A DNA stretch of 64,000 nt, taken from the NCBI GenBank assembly GCA_040757715.1, contig JBFLWS010000016.1, forward strand, positions 15,805 through 79,804, read 5' to 3'. The DNA comes from CAIMFV01 sp040757715. GTDB taxonomy: Bacteria > Pseudomonadota > Alphaproteobacteria > Caulobacterales > Caulobacteraceae. Position 1 is the stretch's first letter, and the number at the start of each line of letters is the position of its first letter. This document shows positions 52,622-61,432 of this stretch, in pieces. The notes below the pieces were generated by a model. It was not told where the DNA came from. It was given only the letters and a program-made list of their open reading frames with translations, and ran no database searches. The translations under genes were made by a program, and so were the position numbers.

Positions 52622-53275
52622 TCAGAAAGGTCGCAGGAAGGCGTAGGCGATGAGGGCCTGGCCGCCGTAATAGAGCCACCAGACGGCGTTGTCGCCCAGG
52701 CTGCCCCATTGGTCGGGGTTCTTGAACAGGCGCACCGACAGAATCGCGTCCGAGCCCATGAAGGCCGCGGCCCCCAGGATGGCCGGCCAATAGCTGAGAT
52801 CAAGGGTGAAGGCGGCCAGCACCATGAGCACGATGGCGCTCGCATAGATGGCCACGGCGTAGCGCAGGGGCCCGATGTGCGGCCAGAGCCAGCGCATCAG
52901 ATAGACCCCGCCGCCCGCCACGGCGAGGGCGGGGATGATGCGCCACGGCTCGGCCAGGTACTGCGAGGGTCCGCCGATCTCGGCAAAGAAGTTGATATAG
53001 GCGAGGTGGGCCACCAGGAAGGCGATCATCCCCGCCGGCAGCCAGCGCTTGGGATCGCCGGCGAGGAAGGCATCCCCCATGGCCGACAGGGCGAGGCCGA
53101 GGCTGAGCAGGGGCGGCGCCCCGGCGAAATAGGCGGCCACGGCCAGCAGGGCGACGGCAAGGGTCTTCACCAAGGTGCGCACGGCGGCGACGGGCCTTGC
53201 GAGATAGGCGACGCCATAGAGGACCCCGAACAGGGCCGAGCCCAGCCAGACGAGACGTAGGAGAGCGGGGCTCAT
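52622..53275 (-). CDS. Lysoplasmalogenase/YhhN family membrane protein
   Basis: A 217-residue protein with about eight hydrophobic helices, typical of the TMEM86/YhhN family. Recognisable parts are GLALSAMGDAFLAGDPKRWLPAGMIAFLVAHLAYI and AAAFMGSDAILSVRLF, which contain the conserved GD and SD acidic pairs. Animal members hydrolyse lysoplasmalogens; the bacterial role is unknown. Its ATG overlaps the stop of the YkvA-like gene (ATGA). Confidence 0.85.
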   Translation of the reverse strand: MSPALLRLVWLGSALFGVLYGVAYLARPVAAVRTLVKTLAVALLAVAAYFAGAPPLLSLGLALSAMGDAFLAGDPKRWLPAGMIAFLVAHLAYINFFAEIGGPSQYLAEPWRIIPALAVAGGGVYLMRWLWPHIGPLRYAVAIYASAIVLMVLAAFTLDLSYWPAILGAAAFMGSDAILSVRLFKNPDQWGSLGDNAVWWLYYGGQALIAYAFLRPF

Positions 53276-53694
53276 AGAGTTTCTCCGGCGAGTTTGGCGA
53301 GGCTGGCGCGGGCGCTGGCGCGATGTCTGGGCTGGATGGCTTTGCCGGCGGTGGCGATGGCCAGCGCGATCACCGCCGCATCGTCGGTGAAGCCGAGCCC
53401 GGCGAACTGGCGAGGCCGATAACGCCGCGGAATGACGAAATAGGCCAGGGCCGCCAGGAGGAGCCCCTTGGCCGCCGCCGGGGTCTCGCGGTCGAAGGCG
53501 CAGTAGAAGAGGGCGAGGGCGTCCTCGGCGAAGGGGGCCGAGGCGGCCATCCGTCGCAGCTTGGGCCAGAAGGCCGCCTTCACCAGGCGCGCGTTCACGG
53601 GCTGGGCCGCGAGCACGAGCTGACGCGACGTCACCTCACAATCGCTTGTGGAATAAAAGCTTTCCCCACCGGGAGGTCTGGATTCTTCGCTCAC
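53272..53694 (-). CDS. YkvA/DUF1232 family protein
   Basis: A protein of about 140 residues with the DUF1232 block FAEDALALFYCAFDRETPAAAKGLLLAALAYFVIPRR followed by LGFTDDAAVIALAIATAG. This short membrane-associated family is unknown in function. The stop overlaps the lysoplasmalogenase-like start by four bases. The start is uncertain: a GTG at 53694 (VSEESRPP), a TTG at 53721 and a GTG at 53634 are open. It is divergent from the SDR gene. Confidence 0.75.
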   Translation of the reverse strand: MSEESRPPGGESFYSTSDCEVTSRQLVLAAQPVNARLVKAAFWPKLRRMAASAPFAEDALALFYCAFDRETPAAAKGLLLAALAYFVIPRRYRPRQFAGLGFTDDAAVIALAIATAGKAIQPRHRASARASLAKLAGETL

Positions 53695-53758
53695 CGCGGC
53701 TAAACCTCGCCCTCGCGACAACGCACGACATTATGAAACGACGAACCAGGACAGGTCT

Positions 53759-54541
53759 ATGAAACTCTCTTCGGAAATCGCTGCGGTGGTCACCGGCGGC
53801 GCCTCCGGCCTCGGCGAGGCCACCGCCCGCGCCCTCGCCGCCCACGGCGTGAAGGTCGCCATCTTCGACATGAACGAAGCGCGCGGCCAGGACGTGGCGG
53901 CCGACATCGGCGGCGTCTTCTGTAAGGTCAACGTCACCTCCGACGCCGACGTGGACGCCGGCTTCGAGAAGGCGCGCGCCGCGCACGGCCAGGAGCGCAT
54001 CCTCGTCAACTGCGCCGGCACCGGCAATGCGGCCAAGACCGCCAGCCGCTCGCGCGAGACGGGCGAGATCAAGCACTTCCCCCTCGACGCCTTCAACATG
54101 ATCATCCAGATCAACCTCGTGGGCACCTTCCGCTGCATCGCCAAATCGGCGGCGGGTATGCTGACCCTGCCGCCGCTGGAAGACGGCGACCGCGGGGCCA
54201 TCGTCAACACCGCCTCGGTGGCCGCCGAGGACGGACAGATGGGCCAGGCGGCCTATTCAGCCTCCAAGGGCGGGGTGGTGGGGATGACCCTGCCCATCGC
54301 CCGCGACCTGGCCGGCGAGGCCATCCGCGTCAACACCATCCTGCCCGGCATCTTCAACACGCCCCTTATGAACGGCGCGCCGCAGCAGGTGAAGGACGCC
54401 CTGGCCGCCTCGGTGCCCTTCCCCAAGCGCCTGGGCGATCCGAACGAGTACGCCCAGCTGGCCCTGGCCATGATCACCAACGGCTACTTCAACGGCGAGG
54501 ACGTGCGCCTCGACGGTGCCATCCGCATGGCCCCGCGGTAG
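53759..54541 (+). CDS. Short-chain dehydrogenase, HSD10/3-hydroxyacyl-CoA dehydrogenase-like
   Basis: A 260-residue SDR. The cofactor motif is TGGASGLGEATARAL. An acidic residue in IFDMNEARG suggests NAD. NCAGTGNA follows, and the catalytic Ser and Tyr-x3-Lys are in VNTASVAA and YSASKGGVV. The late VNTILPGIFNTPLMNG fits the HSD10-like group, which oxidises 3-hydroxyacyl-CoA. Substrate assignment is by resemblance only. It is transcribed alone. Confidence 0.9.
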   Translation: MKLSSEIAAVVTGGASGLGEATARALAAHGVKVAIFDMNEARGQDVAADIGGVFCKVNVTSDADVDAGFEKARAAHGQERILVNCAGTGNAAKTASRSRETGEIKHFPLDAFNMIIQINLVGTFRCIAKSAAGMLTLPPLEDGDRGAIVNTASVAAEDGQMGQAAYSASKGGVVGMTLPIARDLAGEAIRVNTILPGIFNTPLMNGAPQQVKDALAASVPFPKRLGDPNEYAQLALAMITNGYFNGEDVRLDGAIRMAPR

Positions 54542-54558
54542 GGGGGGGCGAGCTTAAT

Positions 54559-54715
54559 AATCCGCTCATCCTCGCGGACGACGCGCCCCCTTCCCCCCTG
54601 GAGGGGGAAGGGTCGGGGATGGGGGGGACGAGCGCAGCGAGCGTCGCGTCCCGCTGGACCACCCCCTCTCCCGACCTCTCCCCCTTCGAGGGGGAGAGGC
54701 CAAGCGGGTTATCTT
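54559..54715. repeat. GC-rich hairpin repeats between the SDR and aspS genes
   Basis: It contains a partial family B unit (CCGCTCATCCTCGCGG, about 54562-54577), then a CCCTTCCCCC/GGGGGAAGGG hairpin (54589-54612) and a CCTCTCCCCCTTCG/AGGGGGAGAGG hairpin (54675-54700). No gene is seen. These may serve as terminators for the two converging genes. Confidence 0.7.
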
Positions 54716-54748
54716 GAAACCTTAAAGCTCTGGAGGAAGCGCCCGCCC

Positions 54749-56542
54749 CTACACCTTGATCGGTTGCACGACGCGCAGGTGCAGTTCCTTCAGCTGGCGC
54801 TCCATCACCGGCGAGGGAGCGTTCATCAGGAGGTCGCGGGCCTGCTGGTTGAGCGGGAAGGCGATCACCTCGCGGATGTTCTGCGCGCCCGCGAGGAGCA
54901 TGACGATGCGGTCCACACCCGGCGCGATGCCGCCGTGGGGCGGGGCGCCGAAGCGGAAGGCGTTGAGCATGCCGCCGAACTTGTCCTCCACCACCTCGGC
55001 GCCATAGCCGGCGATCTCGAAGGCCTTCAGCATGATGTCCGGGCGGTGGTTCCGGATGGCGCCCGAGGACAGCTCCACCCCGTTGCAGACGATGTCGTAC
55101 TGGTAGGCGAGGATGTCGAGCGGGTCCTTGGTCTCCAGGGCCTCCATCTCGCCCTGGGGCATGGAGAAGGGGTTGTGGCTGAAGTCCACCTTCTTCTCGT
55201 CCTCGTTCCACTCGAACATGGGGAAGTCGACGATCCAGCAGAACTTGAACTGGTCGGCCTCGATGAGCTCCAGGTCCCAGCCGATCTTGGTGCGGGCGGC
55301 GCCGGCGAACTTGTAGAAGTCGTTCGGCTGGCCCGCGGCGAAGAACACCGCATCGCCGGCCTTGAGGCCGAGCTGGGCGCGAATGGCCTCGGTGCGCTCG
55401 GGGCCGAGGTTCTTGGCCACGGGGCCCGCGCCGCCTTCCTCGCCCTCGCGCCAGAAGATGTAGGCGAGGCCGGGCTGGCCCTCGCCCTTGGCCCAGTCGT
55501 TCATGCGGTCGCAGAAGGCGCGACTGCCGCCGCCGGGCGCCGGGATGGCCCACACCTCGGCCTTGGGGGTCTCGAGGATCTTGGCGAACACGCCAAAGCC
55601 GCCGCCGCGGAAGTGGTCGGAGACATTGTCCATCTCGATGGGGTTGCGCAGGTCCGGCTTGTCCGAGCCGTACTTCCTCACCGCCGTGCGGAAGGGGATG
55701 CGCGGGAAGGCGGTGCTGGTCACCGGGCGGCCGCCGGCGAACTCCTCGAACACGCCGCGCATCACCGGCTCGATGGCGTTGAAGACATCGTCCTGGGTGA
55801 CGAAGCTCATCTCAATATCGAGCTGGTAGAACTCGCCGGGGGAGCGGTCGGCGCGGGCGTCCTCGTCGCGGAAGCAGGGGGCGATCTGGAAGTAGCGGTC
55901 GAAGCCGGAGACCATCAACAGCTGCTTGAACTGCTGCGGGGCCTGGGGCAGGGCGTAGAACTCCCCCGGATAGAGCCGCGAGGGCACCAGGAAGTCGCGC
56001 GCGCCTTCGGGGGACGAGGCGGTGAGGATCGGGGTCTGGAACTCGGTGAAGCCCTGCTCGATCATGCGTCGGCGCAAGGAGGCGATCACCTGGGCGCGCA
56101 GGACGATGTTCTTGTGCAGGCTGTCCCGGCGCAGGTCGAGGAAGCGGTACTTGAGGCGCAGGTCCTCTGGATAGTCCGGCTCGCCAAACACCGGCACCGG
56201 CAGCTCGGCGGCTTCGGACAACACCGTGAGGCCGGTGACGCCGATCTCGATCTCGCCGGTGGCGAGGCCCGGATTGATGGCTTCCGGCGCCCGGGCCACC
56301 ACCTTGCCCTCCACGCGGATGACGCTCTCGGCGCGCAGGCGCTCGGCGAGGGCGAAGCCGGGGGTCTCAGGGGAGAGGACCAGCTGGGTCAGGCCGTAAT
56401 GGTCGCGCAGGTCGATGAACATCAGCCCGCCGTGGTCGCGCTTACGGTGAATCCAGCCGGACAGGCGCACATCGGCGCCGGCGTCGGCAAGCTTCAGCGC
56501 GCCGCAGGTGTGGGTGCGATAGGCGGACGAGGCGAGGGTCAT
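54749..56542 (-). CDS. aspS: Aspartyl-tRNA synthetase
   Basis: AspRS (597 residues) charges tRNA-Asp. The N-terminal OB domain contains VRLSGWIHRKRDHGGLMFIDLRD. Class II motif 2 is FRDEDARADRSPGEFYQLDIE and motif 3 is GIAPGVDRIVMLLAGAQNIRE. The bacterial GAD insertion lies between them. The start ATG (MTLASSAYRTHTCG) at 56542 was chosen; upstream sequence is open but unlike the family. Whether it also charges tRNA-Asn cannot be told. Confidence 0.97.
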   Translation of the reverse strand: MTLASSAYRTHTCGALKLADAGADVRLSGWIHRKRDHGGLMFIDLRDHYGLTQLVLSPETPGFALAERLRAESVIRVEGKVVARAPEAINPGLATGEIEIGVTGLTVLSEAAELPVPVFGEPDYPEDLRLKYRFLDLRRDSLHKNIVLRAQVIASLRRRMIEQGFTEFQTPILTASSPEGARDFLVPSRLYPGEFYALPQAPQQFKQLLMVSGFDRYFQIAPCFRDEDARADRSPGEFYQLDIEMSFVTQDDVFNAIEPVMRGVFEEFAGGRPVTSTAFPRIPFRTAVRKYGSDKPDLRNPIEMDNVSDHFRGGGFGVFAKILETPKAEVWAIPAPGGGSRAFCDRMNDWAKGEGQPGLAYIFWREGEEGGAGPVAKNLGPERTEAIRAQLGLKAGDAVFFAAGQPNDFYKFAGAARTKIGWDLELIEADQFKFCWIVDFPMFEWNEDEKKVDFSHNPFSMPQGEMEALETKDPLDILAYQYDIVCNGVELSSGAIRNHRPDIMLKAFEIAGYGAEVVEDKFGGMLNAFRFGAPPHGGIAPGVDRIVMLLAGAQNIREVIAFPLNQQARDLLMNAPSPVMERQLKELHLRVVQPIKV

Positions 56543-56682
56543 GGTGTCGGATCGCTTGGGTCTGGCGTTCTGGACGCTGGGAATCGCTGGGGGCGCCGAA
56601 ACGAGAGGTTCCGGCGCGCGAAAGGGGATGGGCGGAGTGGCCACGACGCGCCCCCGATGTCAAGGCGGGCGCGGCGGCGGGC

Positions 56683-57321
56683 TCAGGTGAGAAAGGGCAG
56701 CTGAGGCCCCTCTGCCTCGCGCGCGAGGGCCCGCTGGTAGGCGTCGCGGGCCTGCAGGCGGGCGTAATAGGCGGCGATCTTGTCCGGGAAGCGGTCGGCA
56801 AGACCAATCGTATCGGCGAGGCGCAGGGCGTAGCCCACCGAGATGTCGGCCAGCGTAAACCGCTCGGCGCAGGCGTAGGTCTCGCCCAGCATCTGCGCTG
56901 CGCCCTTCAGCCGGGCCAGGAACCAGCGCTCATAGTCCTCGGCGGCCTGGGGCAGGCGGCGCTCCTCCGGCTCCAGCACCCGGTAGCGCAGCACCAGGGT
57001 CTGGGGGAAGGTGAGGGTGGCCTCGCCCATGAAGAGGAAGTTGAGATAGGCGCCGAAGGCCGGCTCGTCAGGGCTCACGGCCAGGGGCGTCGGCCCGGCC
57101 TTGGCGGCGAGATAGGGCAGCATGGCCGAGCTTTCGGTCATCACCGTCGCGCCATCCTGCAGCGCCGGCACCGTGCCGAGGGGGTTGAGGTCGAGATAGC
57201 CCTCCACCTTGGCCCTTGGCGGAAACGGCATCAGGTTCAGCTCATAGGGCAGGCCGAGCTCCTCCAGGGCCCACAGGGGGCGGAACGAGCGGGCCGAGCG
57301 GCAATGGTGCAGGACGATCAT
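56683..57321 (-). CDS. Glutathione S-transferase family protein
   Basis: A 212-residue GST. The N-terminal thioredoxin fold starts MIVLHHCRSARSFRPLWALEELGLPYEL, with Ser-Ala-Arg-Ser at the glutathione site, then VPALQDGATVMTESSAML (the TESSAM motif contacting glutathione). The helical C-terminal domain has ERFTLADISVGYALRLA. It may detoxify electrophiles. It is divergent from the phosphatase gene and stands upstream of aspS. Confidence 0.93.
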   Translation of the reverse strand: MIVLHHCRSARSFRPLWALEELGLPYELNLMPFPPRAKVEGYLDLNPLGTVPALQDGATVMTESSAMLPYLAAKAGPTPLAVSPDEPAFGAYLNFLFMGEATLTFPQTLVLRYRVLEPEERRLPQAAEDYERWFLARLKGAAQMLGETYACAERFTLADISVGYALRLADTIGLADRFPDKIAAYYARLQARDAYQRALAREAEGPQLPFLT

Positions 57322-57500
57322 GGGCGCCAGCCTGCCGATCAGCGCGTCGGCGTCAAGGTCGCGGCGCTTGTGTCTTGGCGCGGGGACGGCTACCACCGAC
57401 GCGCCTGACAGGCGAGACTCGCCAGGTTCAGGCGGGTGCAGGCCTTGCAGGAGGGGTGAAGGCCGGCGGGGGGATTTTCTCTTAGCCGACCAACAGCGGC

Positions 57501-58112
57501 ATGACCGATCGAACACCGCCCAAGGCTCAGGGTTCATCCGCCGCTTCGCGGTCCATCGTGCTCGCCCGCCATGGCGAGCCGGCCCTGTCCCGCGACATCA
57601 AGCTCTCCGCCGCCGGCTATCGCGACTGGTGGGCGCGTTACGAGCTGGGCGGGTTGAAGCTCGACCAGACCCCGCCGGACGGGCTGTTGGCTATAGCCCG
57701 TCAGGCCGACGTGATCTTCGCAAGCGTGCGGCCGCGGGCCGTCGAGACCGCCGAGGCGGTGGTGGCCGGCAAGCACTTCGTGCGCGACCCCATGTTCGTG
57801 GAGGCGCCCCTGCCGCCGCCGCCCCTGCCAGGCTTCATCAAGTTCGGGCCGCGCACCTGGGGCGTGATCGCCCGCATCGCCTGGTGGCTCGGCCACAATG
57901 AGGGCGGCGAGACCCGGTCCGAGGCCGAACAGCGCGCCCACGCCGTGGCGCTGCGGCTGATCGCCGCCACGGAGACCGAAGGCGACGTGCTGGTGCTGGC
58001 CCATGGCTACTTCAACCACATGGTGGGCGTGGCCTTGAAGCGCCTGGGCTGGAAGCTGGTGGAGAACCGCGGCTTCAAATATTGGGCCCTGCGCCGCTAC
58101 CAGCGGCGATAA
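57501..58112 (+). CDS. Histidine phosphatase family protein
   Basis: A 203-residue protein with the RHG motif in SIVLARHGEPALS. It continues IFASVRPRAVETAEAV (Arg of the phosphate pocket) and the second His in LVLAHGYFNHM. A hydrophobic stretch, WGVIARIAWWLG, may touch the membrane. Substrates of this family range from sugar phosphates to phosphoproteins, so none is named. The start ATG is at 57501; it stands alone upstream of xseB. Confidence 0.87.
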   Translation: MTDRTPPKAQGSSAASRSIVLARHGEPALSRDIKLSAAGYRDWWARYELGGLKLDQTPPDGLLAIARQADVIFASVRPRAVETAEAVVAGKHFVRDPMFVEAPLPPPPLPGFIKFGPRTWGVIARIAWWLGHNEGGETRSEAEQRAHAVALRLIAATETEGDVLVLAHGYFNHMVGVALKRLGWKLVENRGFKYWALRRYQRR

Positions 58113-58227
58113 CCACGAATTCGCCTCAGAGGCGCACGGGCGCCATTGCCGAACCCCGATCCTCCGGCCTAAGTTGCCCGGCCCTTTTTGAGCTGTTCAG
58201 ACCCTAGCCCCCTCTCTGTCCGAAACC

Positions 58228-58473
58228 ATGAGCGACGCAAGCGCCGACATCGCCGCCCTTTCTTTCGAGCAGGCCCTGGCCGAGCTTGAGAGGATCGTCT
58301 CCGAGCTGGAGTCGGGTCAGGCGCCCCTGGAGGCTTCCATCGAGAAGTATGAGCGCGGGGCGCGGCTGAAGGCCCACTGCGAGGCCAAGCTGGCCCAGGC
58401 CAAGCTGCGGGTGGACAAGATCGTGCTGGGCGCCAATGGCGAGGCCCGCGCCGAACCAGCGGACTTCGCTTAA
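58228..58473 (+). CDS. xseB: Exodeoxyribonuclease VII small subunit
   Basis: XseB (81 residues) pairs with XseA to degrade single-stranded DNA. It has the family block LSFEQALAELERIVSELESGQAPLEASIEKYERGARLKAHCEAKLAQAKLRV. It is followed by ispA after four bases, then dxs. This xseB-ispA-dxs order is classic. xseA is elsewhere. Confidence 0.95.
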   Translation: MSDASADIAALSFEQALAELERIVSELESGQAPLEASIEKYERGARLKAHCEAKLAQAKLRVDKIVLGANGEARAEPADFA

Positions 58474-58477
58474 GGCG

Positions 58478-59407
58478 ATGACCCAAACCTCCGAGCCCCG
58501 CCAGGACCAGAGCGTCAAGGCCATCCGCGACGGCCTCGCCCTTCGCCTGCGCGACGTGGCGGACCTGGTCACCGTCGCTCTCGATCAGCTGTTGCCCCGG
58601 GCCGACGGTCCCGAATCGCGCCTCACCGAGGCCATGCGCTATGCGGCCCTGGGGCCCGGCAAGCGGCTACGGCCCTTCTTCGCCCTGGAAGCCGCGCGCA
58701 TGTACGATCTCGAGCAGCGCAACGTGCTGCGGGCCGCCTGCGCGCTGGAGTGCATCCACACCTACAGCCTGATCCACGACGACCTGCCGTGCATGGACGA
58801 CGACGATCTGCGCCGCGGCCGTCCCACCGTGCACCGGGCCTATGACGAGGCCACGGCGGTGCTGGCCGGCGATGCTCTGCAGGCGGCGGCCTTCGATATC
58901 CTCGCCGACGACGACACCCACGACGACGCCCTGGTGCGCGCCGAGCTGATCCAGCGCCTGGCCGCGGCCTCCGGGGCCAAGGGCATGTGCGGCGGCCAGA
59001 TGATCGACATCCTCGGCTTCGATCAGGATTTGGGCGCGGTGGCGCGCATGCAGCGCATGAAGACCGGGGCCCTGATCGGCTACGCCTTCGAGATTCCGCT
59101 GATCCTCGCCCGCGCGCCGGCGCATGAGCGCCACGCCCTGCTGGGCTTCGCGCAGGACCTGGGGCTCGCCTTCCAGATCGTCGACGATCTGCTCGACGTG
59201 GAGGGCGAGGCCGAGGTGCTGGGCAAGGCGGTGAACAAGGACGCGGCTAAGGGCAAGGCGAATTTCGTCACCCTCTTAGGCGCCGCCGCCGCACACGAAC
59301 GCGTGAACATGCTGGCCAATCAGTGCAAGCAGCATCTTGAGATTTTCGGCGATCGCGCGCGTTATCTCCGTGAAAGCGCGGATTTTGTGCTAGATCGCCC
59401 CTACTGA
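58478..59407 (+). CDS. ispA: Farnesyl diphosphate synthase (polyprenyl synthetase)
   Basis: It condenses isopentenyl and allylic diphosphates to farnesyl diphosphate. The 309-residue protein has the first Asp-rich motif DDLPCMDDDDLRRGRPTVH, the second DDLLDVEG region, and GPGKRLRPFFALEAARM. The residues just before the first Asp-rich motif (YSLIH) set product length and agree with a C15 enzyme. It lies between xseB (four bases) and dxs. Confidence 0.94.
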   Translation: MTQTSEPRQDQSVKAIRDGLALRLRDVADLVTVALDQLLPRADGPESRLTEAMRYAALGPGKRLRPFFALEAARMYDLEQRNVLRAACALECIHTYSLIHDDLPCMDDDDLRRGRPTVHRAYDEATAVLAGDALQAAAFDILADDDTHDDALVRAELIQRLAAASGAKGMCGGQMIDILGFDQDLGAVARMQRMKTGALIGYAFEIPLILARAPAHERHALLGFAQDLGLAFQIVDDLLDVEGEAEVLGKAVNKDAAKGKANFVTLLGAAAAHERVNMLANQCKQHLEIFGDRARYLRESADFVLDRPY

Positions 59408-59446
59408 GTTTCTTTCGGCTGCGTCCGCGCGCCGATCCGAGGCCCC

Positions 59447-61360
59447 ATGTCGCCCCACACGCCCCTGCTCGACACCATCCACAATCCAGCCGACGTTCGC
59501 GGACTTAGCGTACCCCAGCTGAAACAGCTCGCCGACGAGGTGCGCGCCGAGACCATCGACGCGGTGTCCACCACCGGCGGGCATCTGGGCGCCGGGCTGG
59601 GCGTGGTGGAGCTGACGGTGGCTCTGCACCACGTGTTCGACACCCCGCGCGACATCCTGATCTGGGACGTGGGCCACCAGGCCTATCCGCACAAGATTCT
59701 CACCGGCCGCCGCGACCGCATCCGCACCCTGCGCCAGGCCGGCGGCCTGTCTGGCTTCACCAAGCGGGCCGAGAGCGAGTTCGATCCCTTCGGCGCGGCC
59801 CACGCCTCCACCTCCATCTCGGCGGCGCTCGGCTTCTGCGTGGCGCGCAACCAGCAGGGCAAGCAGAACCGCGTGGTGGCGGTGATCGGCGACGGCTCCA
59901 TGAGCGCGGGCATGGCCTATGAGGCCATGAACAACGCCAGCGAGGCGGCGGGCGGCCAGCTCACCGTCATCCTCAACGACAATGATATGTCCATCGCGCC
60001 CCCCGTGGGAGCCATGAGCACCTATCTGGCCGAGCTGGTGTCCGGCGACGCCTATCGCTCCCTGCGCAAGCTGGGCAAGTCCGTGGCCGGCGCACTGCCG
60101 CGCCGCTTGCAGGAGGCCGCGCGCAAGGCTGAGGAATATGCCCGCGGCATGGTCTCGGGCGGCACCTTCTTCGAGGAGCTGGGCTTCTATTACGTCGGCC
60201 CCATCGACGGCCATTCCATGGAGCACCTGGTCAGCGTCCTGCACAATGTGCGCGACATCAAGGACCGCCCGGTGCTGGTGCACGTGGTGACCCAGAAGGG
60301 CAAGGGCTATCCCCCCGCCGAGAACGCCGAGGACAAGTACCACGGGGTGGTGAAGTTCAACGTGGTCACCGGCGAGCAGTCCAAGGCCAAGGCCAATGCG
60401 CCGAGCTACACCAAGGTGTTCGGCACGGAGCTGGTCAAGCGCGCCGAGCTCGACCCCAAGATCGTGGCCATCACCGCCGCCATGCCCTCGGGCACGGGGG
60501 TGGACTTCATGCAGAAGCGCTTCCCCGAGCGCGTGTTCGACGTGGGCATCGCCGAGCAGCACGCAGTGACCTTCGCCGCCGGCCTCGCCGCCGACGGCAT
60601 GAAGCCGTTCTGCGCCATCTATTCCACCTTCCTGCAGCGCGGCTACGACCAGGTGGTGCACGACGTGGCCATCCAGGGCCTGCCGGTGCGCTTCGCCCTC
60701 GACCGGGCGGGCCTAGTGGGCGCGGACGGCCCCACCCACGCCGGCTCGTTCGACATCGGCTATCTTGGCGCCCTGCCCGGCATGGTGCTGATGGCCGCCG
60801 CCGACGAGGCCGAGCTGGCGCATATGATCGCCACCGCCTGCGAGATTGACGACCGGCCCTCAGCCTTCCGCTATCCCCGCGGCGAAGGCGTGGGGGTGGA
60901 GATTCCGGACCTCGCCGCGCCGCTCGCCATCGGCAAGGGCCGGGTGCTGCGCGAGGGGGCCGCCGTGGCCATCCTCTCCCTCGGTACGCGCTTGAAGGAC
61001 GCGCTCCTCGCCGCCGACCAGCTGGCCGCGCGGGGCCTGTCGGCCACCGTGGCCGACGCCCGCTTCGCCAAGCCCCTGGACGAGGCGCTGATCCTGCGCC
61101 TCGCCCGCGAGCATGAGGCCCTGATCACGGTGGAGGAAGGCACCGTAGGCGGTTTCGGCGCCTTCGTGCTGCAATTCCTGGCCAGCAAGGGCGCCCTCGA
61201 TCGCGGGCTGAAGATCCGCACCCTCGCCCTGCCCGACCGCTTCCAGGACCAGGACAAGCCCGAGGCCATGTATGTGGAGGCGGGCCTCGACGCCAACGGC
61301 ATCGCCGCTGCGGCCATGCAGGCCCTGGGCGTGGACGCCGCCAAGGCCGTGCGGGCCTAG
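59447..61360 (+). CDS. dxs: 1-deoxy-D-xylulose-5-phosphate synthase
   Basis: Dxs makes the first intermediate of the MEP isoprenoid pathway and thiamine/pyridoxal precursors. The 637-residue protein has VSTTGGHLGAGLGVVELTVALHHVF. The thiamine-diphosphate site is VIGDGSMSAGMAYEAMNNAS with the distal N, and HVVTQKGKGYPPAE follows. The pyrimidine domain is EQHAVTFAAGLAADGMKPFC and the C-terminal domain VEEGTVGGFGAFV. It is complete and follows ispA by 39 bases. Confidence 0.97.
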   Translation: MSPHTPLLDTIHNPADVRGLSVPQLKQLADEVRAETIDAVSTTGGHLGAGLGVVELTVALHHVFDTPRDILIWDVGHQAYPHKILTGRRDRIRTLRQAGGLSGFTKRAESEFDPFGAAHASTSISAALGFCVARNQQGKQNRVVAVIGDGSMSAGMAYEAMNNASEAAGGQLTVILNDNDMSIAPPVGAMSTYLAELVSGDAYRSLRKLGKSVAGALPRRLQEAARKAEEYARGMVSGGTFFEELGFYYVGPIDGHSMEHLVSVLHNVRDIKDRPVLVHVVTQKGKGYPPAENAEDKYHGVVKFNVVTGEQSKAKANAPSYTKVFGTELVKRAELDPKIVAITAAMPSGTGVDFMQKRFPERVFDVGIAEQHAVTFAAGLAADGMKPFCAIYSTFLQRGYDQVVHDVAIQGLPVRFALDRAGLVGADGPTHAGSFDIGYLGALPGMVLMAAADEAELAHMIATACEIDDRPSAFRYPRGEGVGVEIPDLAAPLAIGKGRVLREGAAVAILSLGTRLKDALLAADQLAARGLSATVADARFAKPLDEALILRLAREHEALITVEEGTVGGFGAFVLQFLASKGALDRGLKIRTLALPDRFQDQDKPEAMYVEAGLDANGIAAAAMQALGVDAAKAVRA

Positions 61361-61432
61361 CGCCTCGACTATCAGCACTCAGCGTGCAACATTGCCTCCG
61401 GCGCACCGCCAGAATGCGCACGGGAGATTGGG

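Noticed and set aside
54764..56704. A plus-strand open frame of about 640 codons opposite aspS.
   Set aside because: Antisense shadow of the aspS gene with no recognisable domain and the same biased composition.
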